A stretch of DNA of 64,000 nucleotides from Acinetobacter bohemicus ANC 3994. GTDB taxonomy: Bacteria; Pseudomonadota; Gammaproteobacteria; Pseudomonadales; Moraxellaceae. Each line of letters starts with the position of its first letter. Positions within the stretch are counted from its first letter, which is position 1. The stretch is from positions 282,781 through 346,780 of the forward strand of contig NZ_KB849164.1 of the NCBI RefSeq assembly GCF_000367925.1. Reading direction: 5' to 3'. The translations under genes and the position numbers were made by a program. A model generated the notes under the pieces. It did no database searches. It was not told the origin of the DNA and saw only the letters and a program-made list of their open reading frames with translations. This document shows positions 8,550 through 16,990 of this stretch, one piece after another.

Positions 8550-9728
8550 TTAAACTGCTACAGGAATCAAGTCAGGTACTAATTTAGTTAGGCTTAAACG
8601 TTGTTTGGCTGCGGTTGCACCCAAGAGCACAAAACCACGTAAGGTATTTTGACTATCTAGCGCTTTTGCAATCATGCCATCTTCGAGTTCTTCTGTTTCC
8701 CACGTGACATCGACGTCAATCGGTGCTGGAAGTACAGTCAGTGGCGCGGTAGGTGTTTTAACGGCAACAGGCATTGCAGGATAGTGAACATGCGTGTTGT
8801 CACCATTTAAGGTTTTCGCTAAAGCACGGGCTTGTTGCATGATTGGCATCACATAAGGGAGCAGTAAACCATTGACTTCTGCACAGTCACCAATCGCATA
8901 AATATCGGCTTGATTGGTTTCTAAAAGGCCATTGGTCAAGATTCCACGGCTACAAGCAATATTGGTTGCTTTGGCTAACTCTACGTTGGGTTGCAAACCA
9001 ATCGCAGAAAGTACAATGTCTGCAATGACAGACTGACCATTAGCTAGGGTAATTTGATAGTCGCCATTTTCAACTTTAATGACTTTTTCAACCGTTGTAC
9101 CCAATACAAAGTGAATACCAATTTCTTCTAATTTTTCTTGGAACGAAGCCGCCACATATTCAGGAATAAGACGTCCTAAAGGTCTTGACGCTAAATCAAT
9201 CACTGTCACTTGATGCTCGGTGTTTTGTAAGTCATTGGCAAATTCACAGCCAATTAGACCTGCACCTAAAATCACGACACGTTTGTCTTGACGTATAGCC
9301 AAATTTTTACGGAAAGTTTTGTAGTCATTCAAATTGTTAACCACATGAATGTCATCACTACCATCGCCAGCAATGGCTAAGCGAACTGGATTTGCGCCAA
9401 CAGCGAGAACCAGTTTCGAATAGGGCTGAGTACTTTGTTGTCCGTCTTTTTCTAAAATCAGTTGATGTTGTTCGGACTGAATTTCTTTGACCCAAGTATG
9501 CGCTTCAATACGCATCTTCAGTTGAGCACTCATTTTAATGGCATCACCCAAAGCAATTTGTTCTGGCGCTTTGTTACCCACCAAAGCATTTGACAGCGTG
9601 GGTTTGGCATAGTTTACCGCATCATCTGCACAAATCATGACCAGCTCATGCTCGGGATTTAGCTTACGAAACTCACGTGCTGCGGTATAACCGGCCATAC
9701 CTGAACCAATGATGACGATAGGGTGCAT
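8550..9728 (-). CDS. rubB: Rubredoxin-NAD(+) reductase RubB
   Basis: A 392-residue FAD/NAD-dependent oxidoreductase. The FAD-binding motif VIIGSGMAGYTA is at the N-terminus, the NAD-binding motif VVILGAGLIGCEFA is in the middle, and the second FAD motif DIYAIGDCAE lies toward the C-terminus. It passes electrons from NADH to rubredoxin, which in Acinetobacter feeds alkane hydroxylase. The start is the ATG at 9728 (MHPIVIIG), preceded by GGAG; a longer frame beginning at a TTG only adds residues that overlap the rubA end. It lies 69 bases after rubA. Confidence 0.95.
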   Translation of the reverse strand: MHPIVIIGSGMAGYTAAREFRKLNPEHELVMICADDAVNYAKPTLSNALVGNKAPEQIALGDAIKMSAQLKMRIEAHTWVKEIQSEQHQLILEKDGQQSTQPYSKLVLAVGANPVRLAIAGDGSDDIHVVNNLNDYKTFRKNLAIRQDKRVVILGAGLIGCEFANDLQNTEHQVTVIDLASRPLGRLIPEYVAASFQEKLEEIGIHFVLGTTVEKVIKVENGDYQITLANGQSVIADIVLSAIGLQPNVELAKATNIACSRGILTNGLLETNQADIYAIGDCAEVNGLLLPYVMPIMQQARALAKTLNGDNTHVHYPAMPVAVKTPTAPLTVLPAPIDVDVTWETEELEDGMIAKALDSQNTLRGFVLLGATAAKQRLSLTKLVPDLIPVAV

Positions 9729-9797
9729 AGTTTTCTCCAAACGGTTTTCTAAAAGATGTAAAAAAAGACCATGCGTTATGGTCTTTTGTATCAATGA

Positions 9798-9962
9798 TTA
9801 GATTTCAATCATTTCAAAATCAACTTTTGATACACCACAGTCTGGGCATGTCCAATCATCTGGGATATCTTCCCATTTCGTGCCTGCGACAATACCATCT
9901 TGTGGCCAACCTTCAGCTTCGTTATAAATCCATCCACAAACGATGCATTGATACTTTTTCAT
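9798..9962 (-). CDS. rubA: Rubredoxin RubA
   Basis: A 54-residue protein with the two rubredoxin iron-binding knuckles CIVCGW and CPDCGV (four cysteines), plus the conserved YNEAEGWPQDGI and WEDIPDDWTCP stretches. It is the one-electron carrier between RubB and alkane-1-monooxygenase; no alkM lies in this window. The start ATG at 9962 follows a GGAGAGTC ribosome-binding site. It is the first gene of the rubA-rubB-estB-oxyR unit. Confidence 0.96.
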   Translation of the reverse strand: MKKYQCIVCGWIYNEAEGWPQDGIVAGTKWEDIPDDWTCPDCGVSKVDFEMIEI

Positions 9963-10361
9963 TTGACTCTCCAAAGCACTGACTTTTTAAAAAGTTAAGT
10001 CAGTAAAAATCCATATACAGCTTGACTCTAGTGATATGACTTTCAATGTACATATTCAAGCAAATTTTTACGCAGTTCTAGCGTTAATGTAAAGCAAATA
10101 TCTGAGTTTAGTGAGTGAATTTGAAAGCAGAATTGCAGATGAGGACAAAACTTGTCATAAAAATGCTGAAATATCATTTTTGTTTAACAATATGAACTAA
10201 ATATAAGTCTTTAAATAGCGGTGAATAAAAGGTGTATGCAAAGATTTAGATAACTTTTTTAAGTTTAAAAGTCAGTCTCTAGACTAAGGTCGAGGAGAAA
10301 AAGAATACCGGATTTGTTATTTTATAATTGGGTAAATTTATACCTATTATTTATTTAAAAA

Positions 10362-10526
10362 ATGAACATAATAAAATCATATGCTTATGTGCTAGTTTTA
10401 TGTTTGGCTGTATTTTTCGGGTGGTTGTTTACTGGTCATTCAGTGCATAAAGCGCTAAAATTGACATATTCTCTTTTAAATTACTTTTCTCCCCATGAGC
10501 AATCTGTCTACTACTTTGTGGTCTAA
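10362..10526 (+). CDS. Possible small membrane protein overlapping apt
   Basis: In the otherwise empty 9963-10494 gap, an ATG opens a 54-codon frame that ends 32 bases inside apt. The peptide has one strongly hydrophobic segment (about residues 8-24, VLVLCLAVFFGWLF) with a lysine before it and a basic/aromatic tail, the form of a single-pass small membrane protein. There is no good ribosome-binding site, and apt translation overlaps in another frame, so this may be chance. Confidence 0.22.
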   Translation: MNIIKSYAYVLVLCLAVFFGWLFTGHSVHKALKLTYSLLNYFSPHEQSVYYFVV

Positions 10527-11037
10527 AATTCGTACTGTCCAAAATTTCCCTAAACCGGGGATTTGTTTCTTTGATTTGACACCATTATTTATGAGTAATA
10601 TTGAGCTATTAACAGATGCGTTAATTGCCAGTATTCCTGCTGAAAAGTTGCAAGAAGTCGATAGTTTTGTTGCTGTTGAAGCCCGTGGTTTTGTTCTTGC
10701 GAGCTTGTTGGCACAGCGTTTAGGCAAAGGTCTATTACTGGTTCGTAAAGCGGGTAAGTTACCGCCACCAGTAGTTGGAGTAGGCTACAGCTTAGAATAT
10801 GGTATGGATCGTTTAGAAATGTCTGCTGAAATTGAGCCGCAAAAAATTATTATTGTGGATGATGTTTTGGCAACAGGCGGTACTTTAAAAGCAGTGAAAC
10901 AATTGGTGGATAAATGTAACCATGAACTTTTGGGTGCCAGTATTTTCCTAGATTTACCTGACCTACATGCTGATTTGGGGCTGACTGTTTGGTCTGTGTT
11001 AGATGATAAAACTCAGCCACAACAAGCTGTTGCATAA
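10495..11037 (+). CDS. apt: Adenine phosphoribosyltransferase
   Basis: A 180-residue type I phosphoribosyltransferase with the PRPP-binding signature IIIVDDVLATGGTL (about 119-132) and the conserved EARGF segment. It salvages adenine to AMP using PRPP in the cytoplasm. Length fits the family. Monocistronic with its own terminator. Confidence 0.95.
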   Translation: MSNLSTTLWSKIRTVQNFPKPGICFFDLTPLFMSNIELLTDALIASIPAEKLQEVDSFVAVEARGFVLASLLAQRLGKGLLLVRKAGKLPPPVVGVGYSLEYGMDRLEMSAEIEPQKIIIVDDVLATGGTLKAVKQLVDKCNHELLGASIFLDLPDLHADLGLTVWSVLDDKTQPQQAVA

Positions 11038-11054
11038 TCGATCATAAATGATAC

Positions 11055-11082
11055 AAAGCCTTGGTTAATCCAAGGCTTTTTA
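11055..11082 (+). terminator. Intrinsic terminator after apt
   Basis: AAGCCTTGG-TTAAT-CCAAGGCTT stem-loop followed by TTT. It reaches the end of the convergent esterase gene. Confidence 0.85.
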
Positions 11083-11583
11083 CTTCAAAAAATGTATGTG
11101 TAGATGTTGAATTAAATCATTTAAGTTTTCAGGGCTGGCTAAACGGTGATGTCCACCTTCAACAGCTTGAACAAGCATATAAGGTTCGAGTTGCTCTTTC
11201 ACTGCATACATATCCAGCACTTCATCACCTAGCTCTAAATAAGCAATTTGAGCAATCTCATGTTCAAGATCATCTTCGGCAATCGGTGGATAGTCTTCAC
11301 GAAAATTTGGGTTGAGACTTGGGTTGGCAATAATTGCTGGAATTTTGTGTAAGGCTGACATTTTGAGTGCCCAATAAGCACCTAAGCTGTGCCCCACTAA
11401 TATTTCAGGCTTAATTTTGGTAATAATGTCGTGATAAAAATTGGCGACAGTTTGAAAAGTAAGATTGCGATAATCGATATCAATGCAATACTTATGGTTG
11501 GCATCAATGGCATGGAATTTGGTTGATTCACGAGAAGAATCTAGTCCATGCAAAAATAAGATTTTTGAAGTACATGTACTCAT
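11080..11583 (-). CDS. YqiA/YcfP-type alpha/beta-fold esterase
   Basis: A 167-residue compact hydrolase of the YqiA/YcfP family. Near the N-terminus is the family signature ILFLHGLDSS, the nucleophile elbow is VGHSLGAY, and a late histidine lies in EGGHHRL. These small cytoplasmic esterases act on short acyl esters in vitro; the physiological substrate is unknown. The ATG at 11583 was preferred to a GTG five codons upstream; neither has a strong ribosome-binding site. It is convergent with apt. Confidence 0.75.
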   Translation of the reverse strand: MSTCTSKILFLHGLDSSRESTKFHAIDANHKYCIDIDYRNLTFQTVANFYHDIITKIKPEILVGHSLGAYWALKMSALHKIPAIIANPSLNPNFREDYPPIAEDDLEHEIAQIAYLELGDEVLDMYAVKEQLEPYMLVQAVEGGHHRLASPENLNDLIQHLHIHFLK

Positions 11584-12027
11584 TATTTTATCGTTCACTC
11601 TGTCTTTATTTACAAAGATAGAAAGAGTTGAATAGTTTCCTTTTCAACTATTTTGCCTCAATCATTGTAAGGGACTCTGGTAAACAAAGAAGTTAGCTTT
11701 TGGTCTAAGAAAAAATTTGAAAAAACGAGTATCAAGAAATTTACAAAATAAATTATCCATTAAAAATATGAAATTAATCCCCTTGTTCTTTGTATATGTT
11801 TTTTGCATAAATAAAATATGATGAGTATTCAAAAACAAATAATGATGGATACTGCATGTAAAAAGGGTTTTGAACGGGTCAAACAATTGGCCGGAGGTTA
11901 AAAAGATGAATGAAAGGAAGTTGTTTTGAGTAAATCAATAGTTTTGTTTGGCAATAAGTCATACGAAATTTTTACTGAATCTGCTATGCTATGCAACTTC
12001 CGTTTTTTACACATATACGAGGCAGAG
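11584..12027. other. Intergenic region before lysS, no supported gene
   Basis: About 440 AT-rich bases separate the divergent esterase and lysS. The only open frame that drew attention is a 27-codon one (11818-11901) without homology I recognise. Promoters for both genes must lie here, but I cannot assign boxes with confidence. Confidence 0.4.
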
Positions 12028-13554
12028 ATGACGCAACCTAACGCTCAATCGACTTCTGAACAACAAATTTCCGAAAACGATTTAATTGCACAGCGTCATG
12101 CCAAGTTAAAGCATATTGAAAAACATGCTAAGGAAAAGGGCACTAGTCCTTGGCCGAATACCTTTAAGCGTGAACATTACGCTCAAGATTTACAAGATCA
12201 ATTCGCTGATCAGTCTAAAGAAGAAATTGAAGCTGGTGAAAAAGTTTATGTAAAAGTTGCAGGTCGTGTGATGTTGAACCGTGGTTCATTCATCGTGATC
12301 CAAGACATGACTGGTCGTATTCAACTTTATGTTGCACGTAAAGAGTTAGATCCACAAGTACTTGAAACTATTAAAGGTTTAGACCTTGGCGATATTATCG
12401 CAGTTGAAGGTTATATTGGCCGTTCTGGTAAAGGCGATCTTTATGTTCATATTGAACACTTCGAACTTTTAACCAAATCACTGCGTCCACTTCCAGATAA
12501 ATTCCATGGTTTAAACGATACCGAAATGAAGTATCGTAAACGCTATCTTGATTTGATGGTGAACGACGAGACACGTAAAACGTTTGAAATTCGTGCTAAA
12601 GTCGTTGCGGGTATGCGTGCATTTTTAACTGAACAACGTTTCATGGAAGTTGAAACGCCAATGATGCATGTGATTCCGGGTGGTGCATCTGCGCGTCCGT
12701 TTGAAACACACCATAATGCACTTGATATGCCATTGTATTTACGTATTGCCCCTGAGCTTTACTTAAAACGTCTAGTGGTTGGTGGTTTTGAACGCGTATT
12801 TGAAATTAACCGAAACTTCCGTAACGAAGGTGTTTCGACGCGCCATAACCCTGAATTCACCATGATCGAATTCTATCAAGCGTATGCAGATTACAAAGAC
12901 TTGATGGCTTTGACTGAAAATATGCTGGAAAAATTAGCGCTCGATATTTTGGGTTCGACCGATGTGCCTTATCAAGGTGAAGTGTTTAGCTTTAAAGGGC
13001 CATTCAAGAAAATTTCGATGTTTGATGCCATTCTTGAACATAATCCAAACCTCACGCCAGAGAATGTGGCTGACCGTGAATTTTTGGCTAAATTTATTCA
13101 AGAAGAATTGAAAGAAAAAGTAAAACCGAGTTTTGGTTTAGGTCGACTTCAAACCATCGTATTTGAAGAAACTGTGGAAACTAAACTTCGCCAACCAACA
13201 TTCATTACCGAATATCCAGCGGAAACTTCACCATTGGCGCGCCGTAATGATCATAATGCACACATTACCGATCGTTTTGAGTTCTTTATTGGTGGTCGTG
13301 AATTGGCAAATGGTTTCTCAGAATTAAATGATCCAATTGACCAAGCAGAACGTTTCCAAGCGCAAGTTGAAGAGAAAGATGCAGGTGATGATGAAGCGAT
13401 GCATTACGATGCTGACTTCATTGAAGCACTTGAATATGGTCTTCCTCCAACAGCGGGTCAGGGGATTGGTATTGACCGTTTGGTGATGTTATTTGCTGAT
13501 GCAGCAAGTATCCGTGATGTGATTTTATTCCCTCACATGCGTCATAAAAACTAA
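12028..13554 (+). CDS. lysS: Lysyl-tRNA synthetase, class II
   Basis: A 508-residue class II lysyl-tRNA synthetase with an N-terminal OB-fold anticodon-binding domain (about 60-170) and the catalytic domain. Motif 2 is visible (FEINRNFRNEG..TRHNPEFTMIE) as is motif 3 (GIGIDRLVMLFAD). It charges tRNA-Lys. I chose the ATG at 12028, which is preceded by GAGGCAGAG; the frame is open further upstream but that extension has no conserved residues. A terminator follows at 13573-13602. Confidence 0.97.
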   Translation: MTQPNAQSTSEQQISENDLIAQRHAKLKHIEKHAKEKGTSPWPNTFKREHYAQDLQDQFADQSKEEIEAGEKVYVKVAGRVMLNRGSFIVIQDMTGRIQLYVARKELDPQVLETIKGLDLGDIIAVEGYIGRSGKGDLYVHIEHFELLTKSLRPLPDKFHGLNDTEMKYRKRYLDLMVNDETRKTFEIRAKVVAGMRAFLTEQRFMEVETPMMHVIPGGASARPFETHHNALDMPLYLRIAPELYLKRLVVGGFERVFEINRNFRNEGVSTRHNPEFTMIEFYQAYADYKDLMALTENMLEKLALDILGSTDVPYQGEVFSFKGPFKKISMFDAILEHNPNLTPENVADREFLAKFIQEELKEKVKPSFGLGRLQTIVFEETVETKLRQPTFITEYPAETSPLARRNDHNAHITDRFEFFIGGRELANGFSELNDPIDQAERFQAQVEEKDAGDDEAMHYDADFIEALEYGLPPTAGQGIGIDRLVMLFADAASIRDVILFPHMRHKN

Positions 13555-13572
13555 GTCTTAAAATGAGAGTGA

Positions 13573-13602
13573 ATACCAGTCAGTTGAGACTTGACTGGTA
13601 TT
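13573..13602 (+). terminator. Intrinsic terminator after lysS
   Basis: ATACCAGTCA/TGACTGGTAT stem with the T run TTTT. The remaining 250 bases to the next gene show nothing further. Confidence 0.75.
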
Positions 13603-13848
13603 TTCCTCGACTATTTAAAGTAGCCTAAGAGTTACAAATACTGTTCAATGTTTATATAAGAAAAATATCTTGGGATATCAGCAATCATATTCTGTTTGAG
13701 TATTTCTCAATATTTTTGTTGGATTAAGCTCCAAAGAGTAGAGTAGTCAGTAGATTAAAAATATAACGATTTGCTTTTGCTATATTTTACCTTGATGCAA
13801 TAATGCATGACTCCATCTTATCTTAAATAATTCTTATCTTTGCTACTG

Positions 13849-14952
13849 TTAAAAACCTTGAAAGGTTAGCCCCAACGTAGCAAGCCCATATCGACGATCC
13901 AGACGCGATGCAGTCACTCCATTATACAAAAATGGTATATTTCCGACAAAATTGTGTTGGTAAAATTCCCCTTTCATAAAGGTCGATATTTTGGGGGTAA
14001 CATCGTAGCTGAGTTTAAGACCAAGACTATGATTGTTGTTAACTGGTGTATTACCAAAATTACGAACGCGGTCATCAATGTTGTCTCGCCATAAATGCTG
14101 ATACTGGTAGGCAATCTGACTTTCAAATTGACGATATCTCCAGTTCCATGAACCACCTAAGCTGGTAAAATAAGCGTTATAGTTCAGGTCATTTTGAATC
14201 TCAATGCCATAATCACTGGCATTACCTGAAATATTCAGTTGGTTGATCAATAGATTATCGATAGAACAGGGTTTGTTTAATTTTCCTGAATATTGATTAC
14301 TGGAATTAATATTGATATCCATCAAACAACCTTTATATTTTGCTTGAATATCTAAGCTATCTACTTTGACTTGGCTGTAACCGACTCCAGCAAATAAATT
14401 AATTTGATTCATGGGATCAAGTTTTCGAGAAAAAACACCATTCAGTTGAAATTGTAAGTCTTGTGGTTGATTGACCTGAAGCTGTTCAATCCTTTGTTGA
14501 TTAACGATGGTTGCTGTAGATTTATTTAGCTCATTGGCCTGATTTCCCCATAGCGTTGCAGCAATGAAAAAACGATCTTTTTTGTTTAAGTTTAACTCAG
14601 GGAAATAGCGAATCCCCAGTGAGCTAGAGTGAATGGTATTGGTGTCTTGAGCATAATCAATTTCTCTGTACCAATATGATCCATCAACAATCCACTGTGG
14701 ATGAAACTGGTATTCCATAGCAAAATGTGCACCCATGTAGTCACCAGCGTTGCTATTCTGTACGCCTTCACTTTGTCTTATATCCAGAAAGTCGATGCGG
14801 TCATTCACTGCATTTAGTTCTGTTGTAAATTTTAAAGATGATTTGGTTTCTTTTGCTAAGCTCTGTGCCTGTAAAAAAAGATCTTCAGGTGCAGCATATA
14901 AACCAGTTGGGCATATACATGCCATATATATAATTAAATTATGATATTTCAT
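13849..14952 (-). CDS. Putative outer membrane beta-barrel protein
   Basis: A 367-residue secreted protein. The start is the ATG at 14952, giving a signal peptide MKYHNLIIYMACICPTGLYA followed by APEDLF; a longer frame upstream would bury this signal. The mature part is rich in alternating hydrophobic/aromatic strands and ends in LGLTFQGF, with the terminal phenylalanine typical of outer membrane barrels. A cysteine pair (KGCLMD, KPCSID) may form a disulfide in one loop. I do not recognise a named family. It begins 68 bases after the stop of the lipoprotein gene, on the same strand, so the two are probably co-transcribed. Confidence 0.65.
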   Translation of the reverse strand: MKYHNLIIYMACICPTGLYAAPEDLFLQAQSLAKETKSSLKFTTELNAVNDRIDFLDIRQSEGVQNSNAGDYMGAHFAMEYQFHPQWIVDGSYWYREIDYAQDTNTIHSSSLGIRYFPELNLNKKDRFFIAATLWGNQANELNKSTATIVNQQRIEQLQVNQPQDLQFQLNGVFSRKLDPMNQINLFAGVGYSQVKVDSLDIQAKYKGCLMDININSSNQYSGKLNKPCSIDNLLINQLNISGNASDYGIEIQNDLNYNAYFTSLGGSWNWRYRQFESQIAYQYQHLWRDNIDDRVRNFGNTPVNNNHSLGLKLSYDVTPKISTFMKGEFYQHNFVGNIPFLYNGVTASRLDRRYGLATLGLTFQGF

Positions 14953-15020
14953 ATAATCCAAAGACAAATATTTAAATGCTGAAGATAAAAATGCCAGCTT
15001 GAAGGCTGGCATTTAATGGA

Positions 15021-16553
15021 TTAATTCAGTTTAAAGTGAGCTGTTAAGGTTGAGCCTTGGAATTGAGCACTATCAATACTTATGGTGCCATTTTGTAGTT
15101 CAAGAGCTGGATCCACTGTATAGGTGATTGGTAATACATAAGCAGATGCCTCTACTAAATCATTCACTGCAAGTTTCTTCATGTATTCAGTATAATACGT
15201 CTTTAAGGCATCATTGCTACTGATGATACTAGAGAGGGGAATAATTCCATTGCTGACATTAATCGGAATATCTTTCTGGGTAGTAATATTTAATTTGCTT
15301 ACGCCTTGAAGAGATGTGGAAATATTAATAACTGTATTCACTGGAACTTTAGCACTGAGTATTGTGCCATCTGTTTTAAAGGTCACTTGAATATTACTAA
15401 TAATGACATCTAGGTTTTCTCTTGCTGCGCCACGGCTACCATTAATTTTAAAACCTAATTTAATCGTATCGGTTAATTCAGACTTGGTATTGTTCAGTTT
15501 AAAGTTGACTGCCAAGGCAGTATCTAGGTTTGCATAACTTAACGCTAATGGTGCAGTAGGGCTGGAAGTCTTAAGCGTTGCCAATGAATAACCTGCTAAA
15601 GTAAAATCAGCATAAATTGGCGTTTTTAAGCTCTCTTTAATTGCCTGTGCTGGACTGTTAGGGTCTTGTAACGCTACGTTTAAAGCTCCTTGTAAAGTCG
15701 CGCCATCTCCACCTGATTGTGCAATCTTATTGATCTCTGTTGATACGGTGGTAATATTACCTTTGATATTATCTTTAATATTAGAATCTATTGGTGTGCT
15801 AGGATCATTGATGGTCGTCCCAGCCGTGGTTACAGCAGCAGTAAGAATTTCAGTTAAAGCAGTTGTTTGAAGATCACCATTACTATTAAATAGGTTTTTC
15901 CCTTGTGTCTTTAACGCATTTCCGATAGTAGAAAAAGCAATTTGTGTCGCCTGTTCTTGCGTCAATGCAACAGAGCCATCACTTTTGTTGATTGCTTGGA
16001 AGTTATCTTCAATTTGAGTTGCAAGTTGTTGTAGCGTGAAAATTACCGCCATTTCTTTTGCGCTGCCATGCTTGACAGGGTTGTATGAATTAATATTTGC
16101 TGCTGTTACAGTGGTCAGACCGAGATTATTTAAAACAACCTGAAGGTCGCCAGAGCCAAGATAATATTCAAGTGATGTAAGTGGGCTCGCAACTAAATCA
16201 TTATTTGAAATATTTTGTAAATCTGTTTTTTTGATTTTGAGTGTGCCAGTAAATGGAAGTCCTGTTCCTATATCTGTACCCCCAGTGATGGTAATTGCGG
16301 AGTTATTACAGTCGGCAGTGGTCTTAAAAGAGAATTGACCTTGTGCATCTGTTGTAGTTGTCAGGCCATTACAGTCATCAAATTTTACAGTAGCATTGGC
16401 TAAATAGAAATCGACAGCAGTCCCCGAAATTGATTTTGGTGCAAAGGGTGCTGCTGAACTATTATTGCTACCATCGCTACCAGCACATGCAGTAAGTAAG
16501 GTTGTTATCGTTGTTGCAAGAAAAGTATATTTTATATATTTGTTAAGTAACAT
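15021..16553 (-). CDS. Large putative lipoprotein with Ig-like/carboxypeptidase-regulatory-like N-terminus
   Basis: A 510-residue protein with a lipoprotein signal peptide ending in the lipobox LTAC (Cys23). After a Ser/Asn-rich linker comes a segment GTAVDFYLANATVKFDDCNG followed by TTDAQGQFSF, the pattern of a carboxypeptidase-regulatory/CNA-B-like beta-sandwich with two further cysteines. The rest is Thr/Ser/Asn-rich with repeated TTxxTxIND-type stretches and no enzyme motif. It precedes the beta-barrel gene and probably forms one unit with it, suggesting a surface lipoprotein plus barrel pair. Its function is unknown. Confidence 0.6.
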   Translation of the reverse strand: MLLNKYIKYTFLATTITTLLTACAGSDGSNNSSAAPFAPKSISGTAVDFYLANATVKFDDCNGLTTTTDAQGQFSFKTTADCNNSAITITGGTDIGTGLPFTGTLKIKKTDLQNISNNDLVASPLTSLEYYLGSGDLQVVLNNLGLTTVTAANINSYNPVKHGSAKEMAVIFTLQQLATQIEDNFQAINKSDGSVALTQEQATQIAFSTIGNALKTQGKNLFNSNGDLQTTALTEILTAAVTTAGTTINDPSTPIDSNIKDNIKGNITTVSTEINKIAQSGGDGATLQGALNVALQDPNSPAQAIKESLKTPIYADFTLAGYSLATLKTSSPTAPLALSYANLDTALAVNFKLNNTKSELTDTIKLGFKINGSRGAARENLDVIISNIQVTFKTDGTILSAKVPVNTVINISTSLQGVSKLNITTQKDIPINVSNGIIPLSSIISSNDALKTYYTEYMKKLAVNDLVEASAYVLPITYTVDPALELQNGTISIDSAQFQGSTLTAHFKLN

Positions 16554-16726
16554 ATTTTAAACCCCGGATGAATTATAATCAGTTCTCGTTATTTATAACA
16601 AATTAAGGATTTAAAAAGAAGAACAAAATAAAGTTTATTTTATATACAAGTATTTTGTAAACATTAAAATAAAAATGTTTAGTTTTAAAATGGCTTATAC
16701 ATGGTAATTATTATAATTGTACAAAC

Positions 16727-16763
16727 AAAAAAATACGCAACGATTGGGGTGATCATTGCGTAT
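16727..16763 (-). terminator. Intrinsic terminator of the candidate small RNA
   Basis: A 12-base-pair stem pairing 16733-16744 with 16752-16763, followed by seven Ts on the minus strand. The single non-identical position is a G-U wobble in the minus-strand RNA but a C-A mismatch on the plus strand, which supports minus-strand transcription. Confidence 0.8.
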
Positions 16764-16830
16764 AACAACGAAGCTGTTTTCACAGTTTCGGTTAAGGAGA
16801 ATGTTAAAACTCTATAGAGCTTTAAACACT
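16727..16830 (-). ncRNA. Candidate structured small RNA between trpS and the lipoprotein gene
   Basis: trpS has its own terminator at 16946-16980, yet another strong minus-strand terminator lies at 16727-16763. Between them is a promoter-like pair (TATTAT at 16842-16837, ATGAAA at 16865-16860, 17-base spacing), predicting an RNA of roughly 100 bases. The RNA would contain a CU-rich stretch ATTCTCCTTAACC, complementary to ribosome-binding sites. A hairpin CTGT-GAAA-ACAG with a GNRA tetraloop and flanking CGAA/TTCG pairs follows, then the terminator. This is the layout of an Hfq-type regulatory RNA. The downstream lipoprotein gene starts 170 bases later and could alternatively use it as a leader. 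Confidence 0.5.
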
Positions 16831-16945
16831 AAAAACATAATAAAATGAATGAGCAGTCATTTCATGATGTTTTCAGTTACGTTGTGTTAATTAAAGTTAA
16901 TAACTATTGGTGAGTGTGATTTGTTTATCGTTTTCTGGGCATAAA

Positions 16946-16980
16946 AAAGCCTTTCTACATAAAGAAAGGCTTTTTTATGA
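16946..16980 (-). terminator. Intrinsic terminator after trpS
   Basis: AAAAAAGCCTTTCT/AGAAAGGCTTTTTT stem with an A-rich side that becomes the T run on the minus strand. Confidence 0.85.
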
Positions 16981-16990
16981 TTAAACGTGT

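Noticed and set aside
11818..11901. 27-codon frame upstream of lysS
   Set aside because: Too short to judge, with no family match and no good ribosome-binding site; left as intergenic.
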